From: Clostridium puniceum
Lineage (GTDB): Bacteria > Bacillota > Clostridia > Clostridiales > Clostridiaceae
Assembly: GCF_002006345.1 (NCBI RefSeq)
Contig: NZ_LZZM01000011.1
Span: forward strand, 45,417 to 109,416
Direction: 5' to 3'
DNA: 64,000 bases
Below, one piece after another: positions 56,611 through 63,984 of the stretch. Under the pieces are notes generated by a model. It saw only the letters and a program-made list of their open reading frames with translations, was not told the DNA's origin and did not search any database. The first letter of the stretch is position 1; every line of letters starts with the position of its first letter. A program made the translations under genes and the position numbers.

Positions 56611-58041
56611 GGCTCTGTAAAAAATTTTGTGTAAACTGAATAAAAACAACTTCTTCTTGGCAATAATTGAGATAACAAATTATTACAAGAAGGAGTTTTT
56701 TTATGGAAAATGTGTCAAAAGAATTATTAAGAGAATATATAAAGGATCAGAATTTTACTAATGCAAATGATATATTGGATGCGTTAAAAGAAATGTTTAG
56801 AGATGTTTTGCAAGAATCTTTAGAAGCTGAAATGGATGAAGCATTAGGCTATGGAAAATATAATAATGTAGAGAAAACTAATAATAACAGCCGAAATGGA
56901 TATTCAAAAAAGACTGTTAAAACAGAATTAGGGCCTGTAAATATTAATATACCAAGAGATAGAAATGGTGATTTCCAACCTAAAATAGTGGCTAAACACC
57001 AAAGATCCGTTAACGGTATCGAGGACAAAATTTTAGGCCTTTATGCAACAGGAATGACAACTAGAGATATATCAGAGCAAATAAAAGAGTTATATGGAGT
57101 GGATATAAGTGCTGAAACTGTATCAAATATAACAAATAGAATATTACCTTTAGAATAGACCATTAGAGAACGCTTATTCATTCATATTTATGGATGCTAT
57201 ACATTATAAAGTAAGAGAAGATAAACAAATTGTAGTTAAAGCTGCCTATGTTGTAATTGGAGTTAATTTAGATGGTGAAAAAGAAGTTTTAGGAATATGG
57301 ATAGGAGCTAATGAAAGCAGTAAGTTTTGGTTATCTGTATTAAACGATCTTAAGAATAGAGGTATTCAAAATGTCCTTATATTCTGTGTTGATGGCTTAA
57401 ATGGCTTCAAGGAAGCTATCGGTGCTACGTTCCCATTTGCTAAAATACAAAGATGCATAATGCATCAAATAAGATCTAGTATGAAGTATATTCCATACAA
57501 AGATAGAAAGACATTTGTAGCTGATTTAAAAGGAATTTATAAAGCTGTCAATGAAGAAGTTGCAATGGAAAATTTGCTATCATTGAAAGATAAATGGTCT
57601 AATAAGTATCCTAACGCAGTTACGAGTTGGGAAGATAATTGGGATAACTTGAGTGCATTCTTTGCATTCCCAGATAACATAAGAAGGATAATATATACTA
57701 CAAATGTTATAGAAATTTTAAATAGCCAATTTAGAAAAGTAACAAAGACCAAATTGATATTCCCTAATGATGATAGCTTATTAAAGATGCTTTACTTAGC
57801 CGTTGAACGCGTAGCCAAGAAATGGACTAGAAATTATCCGGATTGGGATTTGGTTATTAATCAACTTAATGTCGTTTTTAGTGATATACTAGAAAAAACA
57901 TCATAAGAAAAAGAACCTTAACTTAGAATATATCCTAAAATTAAAGTTCCTTAACAATATTTTTCCCTATGTATATTATTACCACTAGTTGGATATAATA
58001 TACATAGTGGATAAATAATTTACACACTATAAATATACACC
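56611..58041 (+). mobile_element. IS256-family insertion sequence, degenerate
   Basis: About 1.43 kb, the usual IS256-family size. The left end starts GGCTCTGTAAAAAATTTTGT followed by GTAAACTG. The right end, read inward from 58041, starts GGTGTATATTTATAGTGTGT followed by AAATT, so the ends share GG and TGTGTAAA but are otherwise diverged. No matching target-site duplication was found. It carries one broken transposase gene. Confidence 0.7.
56703..57906 (+). pseudogene. IS256-family (Mutator) transposase, disrupted
   Basis: Two frames make one transposase of about 390-400 aa. The first part (56703-57158) holds LKEMFRDVLQESLEAEMDEA, GYGKYNNVEKTNNNSRNGYS and DISAETVSNITNRILPLE, then a TAG. The second part, in the +1 frame from about 57143, reads FIFMDAIHYKVRED (first catalytic Asp) and VLIFCVDGLNGFKEAIGATF (second Asp), and continues to the end with the IIYTTNVIEILN segment. 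The break lies where a Trp-Gln-Asn-like stretch is expected, and about 8 nt (or 8 plus a multiple of 3) are missing. The element is probably inactive. Confidence 0.85.
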
Positions 58042-58158
58042 ATTAGACAAAATGAAGGATTAGTATAAGCACTTAAGTTATCCATTATTTCTAAGAAGAA
58101 AATCAGAATATACAAAAATATTTACAGCCTCTGTTTTCATAAGATTTTATATATAAGA

Positions 58159-58189
58159 AAACCCTGCAAACACTGTGTTTGTAGGGTTT
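58159..58189 (-). terminator. Hairpin of element B
   Basis: AAACCCTGCAAAC and GTTTGTAGGGTTT form a 13-bp stem with one G-T pair and the loop ACTGT. On the minus strand TTTTC follows. Compared with element A the stem changed from AATCCAACAAAC to AAACCCTGCAAAC with matching changes on the other side, so pairing is preserved. Confidence 0.8.
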
Positions 58190-58194
58190 CTGTA

Positions 58195-58222
58195 ACTCCA
58201 AATATTATCTCTTTGAGAATTT
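58195..58222. other. 28-nt core of element B (candidate prophage attachment site)
   Basis: Identical to 50948-50975. It lies at the lysis-gene end of the prophage that starts at 58507 and runs out of the window, which is where attR/attL is expected. No integrase gene is in the window to test this. Confidence 0.6.
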
Positions 58223-58469
58223 GAAGGCTTGATAAATCAATGGGTTAAAGTCACTTTGTTAGTTATGAGTTGGTTATACATATAAGTATATAGATATTTA
58301 AAAAGCCTGATATTATACGCTTAAAACTTTACATATATTAATAAAGAGATTTTTTTATTCCCACTCTATGAAAATATTTAAGCAAGGGTTAATTAATGGT
58401 ATTTCCCCTTACTTTTATTGTACATATTATATGAATTATGTTATATATTTTCACTTTATAAAATTTATA

Positions 58470-58489
58470 AGTACGTTTCTAGTACGTTT
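58470..58489. repeat. Direct repeats near element B (possible arm-type sites)
   Basis: AGTACGTTT occurs at 58470-58478 and 58481-58489, 11 bp apart, about 250 bp from the core and 18 bp after the stop of the Ltp-like gene. This matches the position of the TGYGGGAA pair near element A. Confidence 0.5.
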
Positions 58490-58506
58490 TTTTTATTTTA
58501 TTGTTT

Positions 58507-59175
58507 CTAATTATCTAAATTATTTATAGCGTATTGTGCTTCTTCTTCAGTAAATTTTTCACCAGCATCTGATACTAGTTGGTCATGTATAGCACTCTTA
58601 GACATACTCATTTTATTTTGATATGTTTTAGCTTTAGCTAATGCATTCTTTTTCCAATCTGCTTTTACATTATCTACAGCATACTGTGCAGCTTCTTTAG
58701 GAAATTTTTCTCCGTAATCTGATGTTAATTGTTCATATAAACCTTTTTTAGATAAATTCATTTTATTAGCATAAAGATCTGCTTTTTTTAATGCTGATTG
58801 ATATTCCTTAGGTATATTATTTTTTGCATCCTTTGCAGCTTTTTCTGCCGCTATTTTTGCATCTGCATCTTCTTTAGCTTTTTTTGCTTCTGCATTTGCT
58901 TTGGCTTTAGCTTCTTCATCTGCCTTTTTCTTAGCTTCTTCTGCTGCTTTTTCTTCTTCTTTTACTATAGCAGTATCTGTTTTTGTTGTTGAAGTCTGAT
59001 TAGCATTCTTACTACCCATGTTACCTATAACAATTAATGCTAATAATATTGATATTACTATTTTAACCACCTTGTTCCATTTGCTATATTTCCACATAAG
59101 AAATAACCCTGCTGGGAAAAAGAAAATTAAAAGTAATATAATTGCTAGATTTTTTTCATACCATTTTTGATTCAT
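58507..59175 (-). CDS. Ltp-like host-surface protein (superinfection-exclusion type)
   Basis: 222 aa. Two membrane spans (about 9-27 and 34-52) form the anchor, followed by a Thr-rich stretch and an Ala/Lys/Glu coiled coil (about 70-120). Two tandem Ltp domains (PF07553) follow: YQSALKKADLYANKMNLSKK...FPKEAAQYAVDNV and KNALAKAKTYQNKMSMSKSA...FTEEEAQYAINNL. In phage TP-J34 the Ltp protein blocks DNA injection by superinfecting phages. Its own sigma-A promoter lies upstream, suiting expression in the lysogen. SD AAGGGGGAA. It is the last gene before candidate att site B. Confidence 0.85.
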   Translation of the reverse strand: MNQKWYEKNLAIILLLIFFFPAGLFLMWKYSKWNKVVKIVISILLALIVIGNMGSKNANQTSTTKTDTAIVKEEEKAAEEAKKKADEEAKAKANAEAKKAKEDADAKIAAEKAAKDAKNNIPKEYQSALKKADLYANKMNLSKKGLYEQLTSDYGEKFPKEAAQYAVDNVKADWKKNALAKAKTYQNKMSMSKSAIHDQLVSDAGEKFTEEEAQYAINNLDN

Positions 59176-59209
59176 TAATTATTCCCCCTTTAGAAATTTA
59201 TATACTCTA

Positions 59210-59237
59210 ATTGTATATTATTAGGAAATTTTGTCAA
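59210..59237 (-). promoter_or_regulatory. Promoter of the Ltp-like gene
   Basis: On the minus strand a perfect TTGACA (59232-59237), a 16-bp spacer and TACAAT (59210-59215). The -10 edge is 35 nt from the first base of the ATG, exactly as for the gene at 51266. This supports constitutive expression, separate from the phage late genes. Confidence 0.75.
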
Positions 59238-59262
59238 ACTATTTACATACATCCATCTATAG

Positions 59263-59310
59263 CAAAAAAATAAAGGGCAGCACAGAGAAATTAATCTCCA
59301 TGCTGCCCTT
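59263..59310 (-). terminator. Terminator of the phage lysis genes
   Basis: AAGGGCAGCA(caGAGA) and (TCTCca)TGCTGCCCTT form a strong GC-rich stem, followed by a T-run on the minus strand (complement of AAAAAAA at 59263-59269). It separates the endolysin from the Ltp-like gene. Confidence 0.9.
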
Positions 59311-59330
59311 AAAATTCTTTCCATTTTTAA

Positions 59331-60107
59331 TTATTTTGTTTCTATTGTATAGAATAAGTTTCCTAGAACTTGTTGCAATTCCTTACATTTGGCCATACCT
59401 AGCCATTCTGTTTCTATCCAAACTCCTTTAGAATTACCTCGTGCATAACACTCTATGCCTTTAAAATAAATTAATACACTATTAATATTTACCCCTTCAT
59501 AATTAGCACTTGCATGAGGTAAATAAGCAGTAACTACATATCCTTTATCAGCTTTTAAGTTAGTTGCTGCTTCTGGAACCTCCTTTGGTATGTTCAGATC
59601 TATTGCATTACACAAATTATATGCTAGTTGCTCCCAAGAATACTGATTATAAATGCCTATATCAGTTTCATTGTCACAAAAACATATTTCAAATATAATA
59701 TTTGGAGCTGCAACATTATTCATTTCATATAGGCTTGTTGATGTTTTAACACCTCTATTTGTAAAACCTAATAAATTAAAATTATTACATAAATTATTTG
59801 CATAACTGTAGGCTTTGCTACTTGTACTACTAACTAAAGCTTCTGTTCCATGGCCTTGTCCATTACTTGCATTCATATGTAATGAAATAAACAAATCTAC
59901 ATTGTTACTGTTAGCCTTATTAGCACCTTCTGATAGTTCTGCACCTGGAGTACTTCCATTGCTATTGCAATCAATTACTATGTGTCCATATTGCTCAAAT
60001 ACTGCTTTAACTGCTGCATAATACTTTTTCATTTGTTCATGCTCATCTACAATTCCAATAGCTCCAGTGCAATTATCTGAATGTCCTGCTCTTAATCCAA
60101 TTTTCAT
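59331..60107 (-). CDS. Phage endolysin, N-acetylmuramoyl-L-alanine amidase (Amidase_3)
   Basis: 258 aa. Amidase_3 domain (1-175) with Zn-binding and catalytic residues in MKIGLRAGHSDNCTGA, DLFISLHMNASNGQGHG and IIFEICFCDNETD. A C-terminal domain of about 75 residues (LKADKGYVVTAYLPHASANY) probably binds the wall. It has no signal peptide and so depends on the holin. The frame is open 13 codons upstream, but GGAGG sits before the ATG at 60107. Last gene of XhlA-holin-endolysin. Confidence 0.88.
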   Translation of the reverse strand: MKIGLRAGHSDNCTGAIGIVDEHEQMKKYYAAVKAVFEQYGHIVIDCNSNGSTPGAELSEGANKANSNNVDLFISLHMNASNGQGHGTEALVSSTSSKAYSYANNLCNNFNLLGFTNRGVKTSTSLYEMNNVAAPNIIFEICFCDNETDIGIYNQYSWEQLAYNLCNAIDLNIPKEVPEAATNLKADKGYVVTAYLPHASANYEGVNINSVLIYFKGIECYARGNSKGVWIETEWLGMAKCKELQQVLGNLFYTIETK

Positions 60108-60163
60108 AATATCATTTCCTCCCATATTTAAAATAAGAGTAACCATAAAGGCTACTCTAGAAA

Positions 60164-60541
60164 TTAGGCTTGTGCTGCTGTACTAGTTTCTTGATTTGTA
60201 TTATTTGCAACAGCTGATTGAACTTGACTTAATGTTGCTTTTAAAGTTTCATTTTCTTTTAATATAGCTTCAGTATCAATAACATTTTCTTCTACTGGAT
60301 CAATAATATCTGAATTATTTTCCTCTACATGTTGAGTTTTATCTGAAACACCAGGAGTTGAAGTATCTATAACAATCCCTAGCATAACTAAAATTGAAAG
60401 TATCGTATTTACTATATCTACCCAATTAGAAGGAATTAAATCTTTAAATCCTAATTGTTGAATAAGTAATACTATTGCTCCTAGCATTGATAAAATAAAA
60501 GTTTTATTTCTGAATCTTGATTTTAAATCTAAAGTTAACAT
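60164..60541 (-). CDS. Phage holin, phi-LC3 family
   Basis: 125 aa. RFRNKTFILSMLGAIVLLIQ and NWVDIVNTILSILVMLGIVI, followed by DTSTPGVSDK, match phi-LC3-type holins with two membrane spans (about 15-30 and 45-60). A hydrophilic, Glu/Asn-rich C-terminal tail of about 50 residues is longer than usual. It forms the membrane lesion that releases the endolysin encoded next. It starts 1 nt past the XhlA-like stop. Confidence 0.88.
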   Translation of the reverse strand: MLTLDLKSRFRNKTFILSMLGAIVLLIQQLGFKDLIPSNWVDIVNTILSILVMLGIVIDTSTPGVSDKTQHVEENNSDIIDPVEENVIDTEAILKENETLKATLSQVQSAVANNTNQETSTAAQA

Positions 60542-60542
60542 T

Positions 60543-60833
60543 TTACATCTCTCCCTTTTCTATATCATCTATTCTTTTATGTGCTGATTTTGAGCTTTCC
60601 TCTAACCTTGCAACCTTTTCACTAAGTCTGTTAATTTTGTTATCCTGTGCCTTTAACTCAAGCCTTATATCATCAATACCTCTGGATATATAATTAAGTT
60701 GCATTTCAAATTTTGTCTGTGAATTACTTTCCTCTTTAACATCGTTTTTAAATGTTCTTTTAAGCCCAATAGCTCCAACTAAAATTCCAATTAAAGTTGA
60801 AGCCATCCCTATAATTATATTTACTTCATTCAT
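60543..60833 (-). CDS. xhlA: XhlA-like phage membrane protein
   Basis: 96 aa. An N-terminal membrane span (about 5-23, IIIGMASTLIGILVGAIGL) is followed by a coiled coil (about 40-92, FEMQLNYISRGIDDIRLELK, INRLSEKVARLEESSKSAHK). This is the layout of XhlA/BhlA-type proteins that work with holin and amidase in lysis. No SD problem is seen; the ATG at 60833 follows AAGGTGAC. Confidence 0.75.
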   Translation of the reverse strand: MNEVNIIIGMASTLIGILVGAIGLKRTFKNDVKEESNSQTKFEMQLNYISRGIDDIRLELKAQDNKINRLSEKVARLEESSKSAHKRIDDIEKGEM

Positions 60834-60870
60834 ATGTCACCTTCCTAGTTTCATTTTATTTTTGCATAAC

Positions 60871-60898
60871 AAAAGACACTCACATTTCTGTAAGTGCC
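60871..60898 (-). terminator. Terminator after the Big_2 gene
   Basis: GACACTCAC and GTAAGTGCC pair with a 6-nt loop, then TTTTG on the minus strand. It lies between the Big_2 gene and XhlA and makes the Big_2 gene a separate transcription unit. Confidence 0.65.
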
Positions 60899-60919
60899 TA
60901 TATAAACATTAATATTTTA

Positions 60920-61861
60920 TTATCTTAATTCAAATGCAACTACTTTATCATGTACTAAATATTCAACATTACCTTTTGCATTTTTAATTTTATATATTGG
61001 ATTGTCATTATCATCTAAATCTCTATTTTTAAACCATTTAATAAAATCAGTTACATCAAGGCCTTGAGCTTGTTTTATATTTCCGTCTACCATTTCTATA
61101 TATAAGTTCCCATCACCAGCAGGTTCATCTACAGGTGGTTTTTCATCCTTAAGTGCCACTGTAACATCACAAGTAGCCTTTGTTTCTGAACCTTTAATTT
61201 GAGCTGTTATTGTTACTTGCCCTTCCTTTACTGACGTAACTTTACCGTTTGAATCTACTGTTGCAACTGATTCATCACTTGATGTCCATACCACTTCTGA
61301 TCCTGCTGGAGTTGTTGTTGCTGTTAATTGTTTTGAATCATCTTCTTTTAAGTCCAGTGATGATTTGTCTAATATTATTGATTCATTATATGGAATTAAT
61401 TTACCGGTATCATCAATATCTATAGCATCTGCATAACCATTCTTTATGCTAACAATATGAACACCTAAACTTAGGTTGTTTTTTTCAAACACCACAGCTT
61501 TATAAAGAGTACTACCTATACAACTATAAGAAGGGTATTGCACACCGTCTATAGTAACAATAGTGTTTGAAGCATACCCACTTGGGAAATAGGCATCTAT
61601 TATTCTTATTTTACAACCATAAAATTTTAATGTGGGATTATAAGATACACTTCCCCCATACCTACCTGGATCTGATACAACATTAATAGATGTTATCCTA
61701 CTATCTGAATCATCATATCTTCGCCATCCATTCTCAGGCTGAGTTAACTGTTGTCCAACTGTAGCTGCATTAGCAACGTTTCCATTTTGAATTATCCCAA
61801 CACCTATAACAGTCAATAACATTACAAACATTATACTAAACTTTTTAAAGTAATTTTTCAT
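60920..61861 (-). CDS. Secreted Big_2-domain protein within the prophage
   Basis: 313 aa. Signal peptide (about 1-32, FSIMFVMLLTVIGVGIIQNG, ending NAA). Residues 33-155 are a beta-rich, Gly/Tyr/Ser-rich domain of unknown type (GGSVSYNPTLKFYGCKIRII). A Big_2 immunoglobulin-like domain lies at about 163-235 (LDLKEDDSKQLTATTTPAGS, VWTSSDESVATVDSNGKVTS). A C-terminal tail (250-313) includes GNVEYLVHDKVVAFELR. A signal peptide is unusual for a virion protein, so it is likely a lysogen-expressed surface or secreted cargo protein. Flanked by terminators and preceded by an SOS-like box. Confidence 0.75.
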   Translation of the reverse strand: MKNYFKKFSIMFVMLLTVIGVGIIQNGNVANAATVGQQLTQPENGWRRYDDSDSRITSINVVSDPGRYGGSVSYNPTLKFYGCKIRIIDAYFPSGYASNTIVTIDGVQYPSYSCIGSTLYKAVVFEKNNLSLGVHIVSIKNGYADAIDIDDTGKLIPYNESIILDKSSLDLKEDDSKQLTATTTPAGSEVVWTSSDESVATVDSNGKVTSVKEGQVTITAQIKGSETKATCDVTVALKDEKPPVDEPAGDGNLYIEMVDGNIKQAQGLDVTDFIKWFKNRDLDDNDNPIYKIKNAKGNVEYLVHDKVVAFELR

Positions 61862-61893
61862 TTATCATTTCTCCCTTTTATTTAATAATAAAT

Positions 61894-61905
61894 GAACGCG
61901 CGTTC
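61894..61905. promoter_or_regulatory. LexA (SOS) box upstream of the Big_2 gene
   Basis: GAACGCGCGTTC is a perfect 12-bp palindrome matching the Gram-positive LexA consensus GAAC-N4-GTTC. It lies 33 bp before the ATG and overlaps the likely promoter (TATTAT-like -10 just downstream on the minus strand). Its GC core stands out in this AT-rich spacer. Confidence 0.6.
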
Positions 61906-62030
61906 TTTCTCTATATTTATTCTAATTGGAATCTTAGTAAATTCCAACCAAAATCGTAATACAAATTCCTTTATATCTAAGAATTTTAGTAATTTTTTAC
62001 AGGATTAAATATAATCTGAAAATAAGCAAT

Positions 62031-62053
62031 AAAAAAAGCACTTAATTTGTGCT
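62031..62053 (-). terminator. Terminator of the phage tail genes
   Basis: AGCAC and GTGCT with a 7-nt loop, followed on the minus strand by seven T. It lies about 30 nt after the tail-fibre stop. Confidence 0.75.
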
Positions 62054-62084
62054 ATTCTATTACTTATAACTTTATTAAATTTTC

Positions 62085-62891
62085 TTAATATATTATATCA
62101 ACGTAGCAAGGCGTAAGTGGTCCTGTTATGCTACGTGCCCATATATCAATTCTTTTCCCATAATCGCTGTATTCAAAATACCTACTGGCTGTACTAGCTG
62201 AATATACATACGTGTTATTAGTAGCATTTAATGTGGCCTTTGTTTCTGTATGATCATTATACATATTTGCAAATATAGTATGTTCAACAAAATTTATGCA
62301 AATTTGTATACTTTGAATATTTACTATCATATATTTAGGAGTGAATGATATAGGAAGTACTTTTTTTAGAGCTGTACCTTCTATCCCATTACCACTATCT
62401 TGTATAAGAATATCACTGGGTAAATATTCTATTCTTTGATATTTCAACCCACCTAAACTTTCTATACTAATTCTACTAATTGCATCCGCTAAGCTACTTA
62501 AAGAATCTGTATTATTAGCAGCGATGCCTTTACTTACTATATTTGTGGCTATAGTATTCTTAATTATTTGAGTTTTACTTTTTAGGGTAGCAAATGTATC
62601 TGTAACCACCAAAGGCCAACCAATAACGTCTACCCAGTATTGTTTCCCATTATTGGCTAATTGAAAAAGGTAATCTAATGCTAAATTTACTTTGTTTTTA
62701 CCTAACTGACTAAAGGCTGTAATTGAACTCGTAAAAGTTACATTAGCTGCATCCAATTTTAAATTATCTACGTTAGCTTCTATTTTCCCCATTTCTCTGT
62801 CTATAATATCCATATTATCATTTTCATTTTGTATATTATAAGCATCGTTTTGATCTGGCTTTTTTAATCCATAATTTCCTGTAAGTTGCAT
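62085..62891 (-). CDS. Phage tail fibre-like protein
   Basis: 268 aa. It starts MQLTGNYGLKKPDQNDAYNI, the usual opening of phage tail-fibre or receptor-binding proteins of clostridial phages. Helical segments (MDIIDREMGKIEANVDNLKL) lead to a middle region with LSSLADAISRIS and a beta-rich C-terminal part that may bind the host surface. The start codon overlaps the stop of the upstream tail gene by 1 nt (TAATG). Assigned from layout and context; the exact family is unsure. Confidence 0.7.
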   Translation of the reverse strand: MQLTGNYGLKKPDQNDAYNIQNENDNMDIIDREMGKIEANVDNLKLDAANVTFTSSITAFSQLGKNKVNLALDYLFQLANNGKQYWVDVIGWPLVVTDTFATLKSKTQIIKNTIATNIVSKGIAANNTDSLSSLADAISRISIESLGGLKYQRIEYLPSDILIQDSGNGIEGTALKKVLPISFTPKYMIVNIQSIQICINFVEHTIFANMYNDHTETKATLNATNNTYVYSASTASRYFEYSDYGKRIDIWARSITGPLTPCYVDIIY

Positions 62892-63529
62892 TATATATTC
62901 ATCCCTTTCTTTATATCATCTGTGGTTCTGATTAAATCATGACTATAATTTTCTAACCTTCCATAATCAAATGAATTATCTCTTATATCCCCATAAGTAT
63001 TATAGGTAAATGCAAAGTCATAGTTTAAATGTGCTGGCTTTATTGTCTCTAGCATATCCTTAAAGGCTTGCATATTACGTGGAATACCTTTAATCCCTAT
63101 AAAATGGACTGTGAAATAATATTGCTCATTATGTGGTATAACACTAACTTCTCCACCGCTAAAAGCTTCTGCGGTGTTTTTAATCATAGCTATAGTTGTT
63201 GTCCCTCTACCACGCTTTTTGGCTCTTACAATTTCTCTTCTTTCCTCATAACTTAATAACTTATTAGTTTCTAATCCATATTCTTTCTCCCAATAATCTA
63301 ATCCCCATGTAGCCGTTTCAATAAGTAATTGATCTAATATATCATCCAGCTTATAATCTAATAATCCTAATTCAATTCCATTTGAACCTTGTACATTTTT
63401 CATAACATTTGATGTATAATAATACTTAGGTAAATACTTCATTAAATTAGGTATTCTTTTTGTTACTTCTTCCGTAAAAGCTAAGTTATCTGCATAACTG
63501 ATTGTGCCATATTCATTTATTCCGTACAT
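62891..63529 (-). CDS. Phage tail/baseplate protein, YmfQ (DUF2313) type
   Basis: 212 aa. Residues about 25-190 (LPKYYYTSNVMKNVQGSNGI, ELGLLDYKLDDILDQLLIET, EKEYGLETN, RREIVRAKKRGRGTT) match the YmfQ/DUF2313 family found at the end of Myoviridae tail operons. It may connect baseplate and tail fibre, which is encoded next. SD AGGAGG. It confirms a contractile-tail-type prophage or tail-like particle. Confidence 0.85.
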   Translation of the reverse strand: MYGINEYGTISYADNLAFTEEVTKRIPNLMKYLPKYYYTSNVMKNVQGSNGIELGLLDYKLDDILDQLLIETATWGLDYWEKEYGLETNKLLSYEERREIVRAKKRGRGTTTIAMIKNTAEAFSGGEVSVIPHNEQYYFTVHFIGIKGIPRNMQAFKDMLETIKPAHLNYDFAFTYNTYGDIRDNSFDYGRLENYSHDLIRTTDDIKKGMNI

Positions 63530-63554
63530 CTCAGTACCTCCTAAGAGATTTAAA

Positions 63555-63578
63555 ACAAAAAAGACTACTTAAAGTCTT
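63555..63578 (-). terminator. Terminator overlapping the stop of the 63577 gene
   Basis: AAGACT(TT) and (AA)GTAGTCTT-type arms (63561-63566 and 63573-63578) pair with a short loop, then TTTTTTG on the minus strand. The stem begins in the stop codon of the membrane-protein gene. Confidence 0.6.
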
Positions 63579-63984
63579 ATTTGCCTAAAAATAAATTTAT
63601 ATAATTTTCTTTCACTCCTAATGGTTTTTCTTCATTGAATAGCTTATATCTTAACCAATCATCTACATAAATACATAATGGCATTAATATAAACCATAAA
63701 AAAGCATATGGTAAACATATTTGACCATATACATTTACCCAGGTATTTGAATAGTCCCATATATTAAAACTTAACCACATATTTAATATTAAGCCACTGA
63801 TAAATTCTATAAATAAGGTTATGACAGTGCCAATTAAACATTGCTGCCACATCTTTCTGTCATAAAAAGTTGAATGCTCGTTTAACTTACCAACTAAGAA
63901 AGCGCAAAGGCCTCCAACAAAAAGCATACTTATGTTTGTCCACCCTCGCCAAAAACCTTCTAAAACCATGTATAAGCTTCCCAT
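63577..63984 (-). CDS. Small membrane protein, 'putative ABC-transporter type IV' family (PF06541-like)
   Basis: 135 aa with about four hydrophobic spans. WRGWTNISMLFVGGLCAFLV, LIEFISGLILNMWLSFNIWD and YGQICLPYAFLWFILMPLCI fit PF06541-type proteins, often carried by clostridial phages. The function is unknown, despite the family name. The start is uncertain: the ATG at 63984 or one five codons in. It is separated from the tail genes by a terminator, so it may be a cargo gene. Confidence 0.65.
   Translation of the reverse strand: MGSLYMVLEGFWRGWTNISMLFVGGLCAFLVGKLNEHSTFYDRKMWQQCLIGTVITLFIEFISGLILNMWLSFNIWDYSNTWVNVYGQICLPYAFLWFILMPLCIYVDDWLRYKLFNEEKPLGVKENYINLFLGK

Larger units (their letters stand above)
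57907..58506. other. Non-coding stretch with IS end and att-like element B
   Basis: 600 bp without a gene. It holds the right end of the IS element (to 58041), a hairpin around 57985-58014, element B (58130-58360) and a pair of direct repeats at 58470-58489. Confidence 0.65.

Noticed and set aside
56600..58050. 8-9-bp target-site duplication for the IS256-type element
   Set aside because: Sequences outside the proposed ends (ending ATAAATTATT on the left, starting ATTAGACAAA on the right) do not match.
60920..63529. Diversity-generating retroelement near the tail fibre
   Set aside because: No reverse transcriptase and no template/variable repeat pair were seen within the window.
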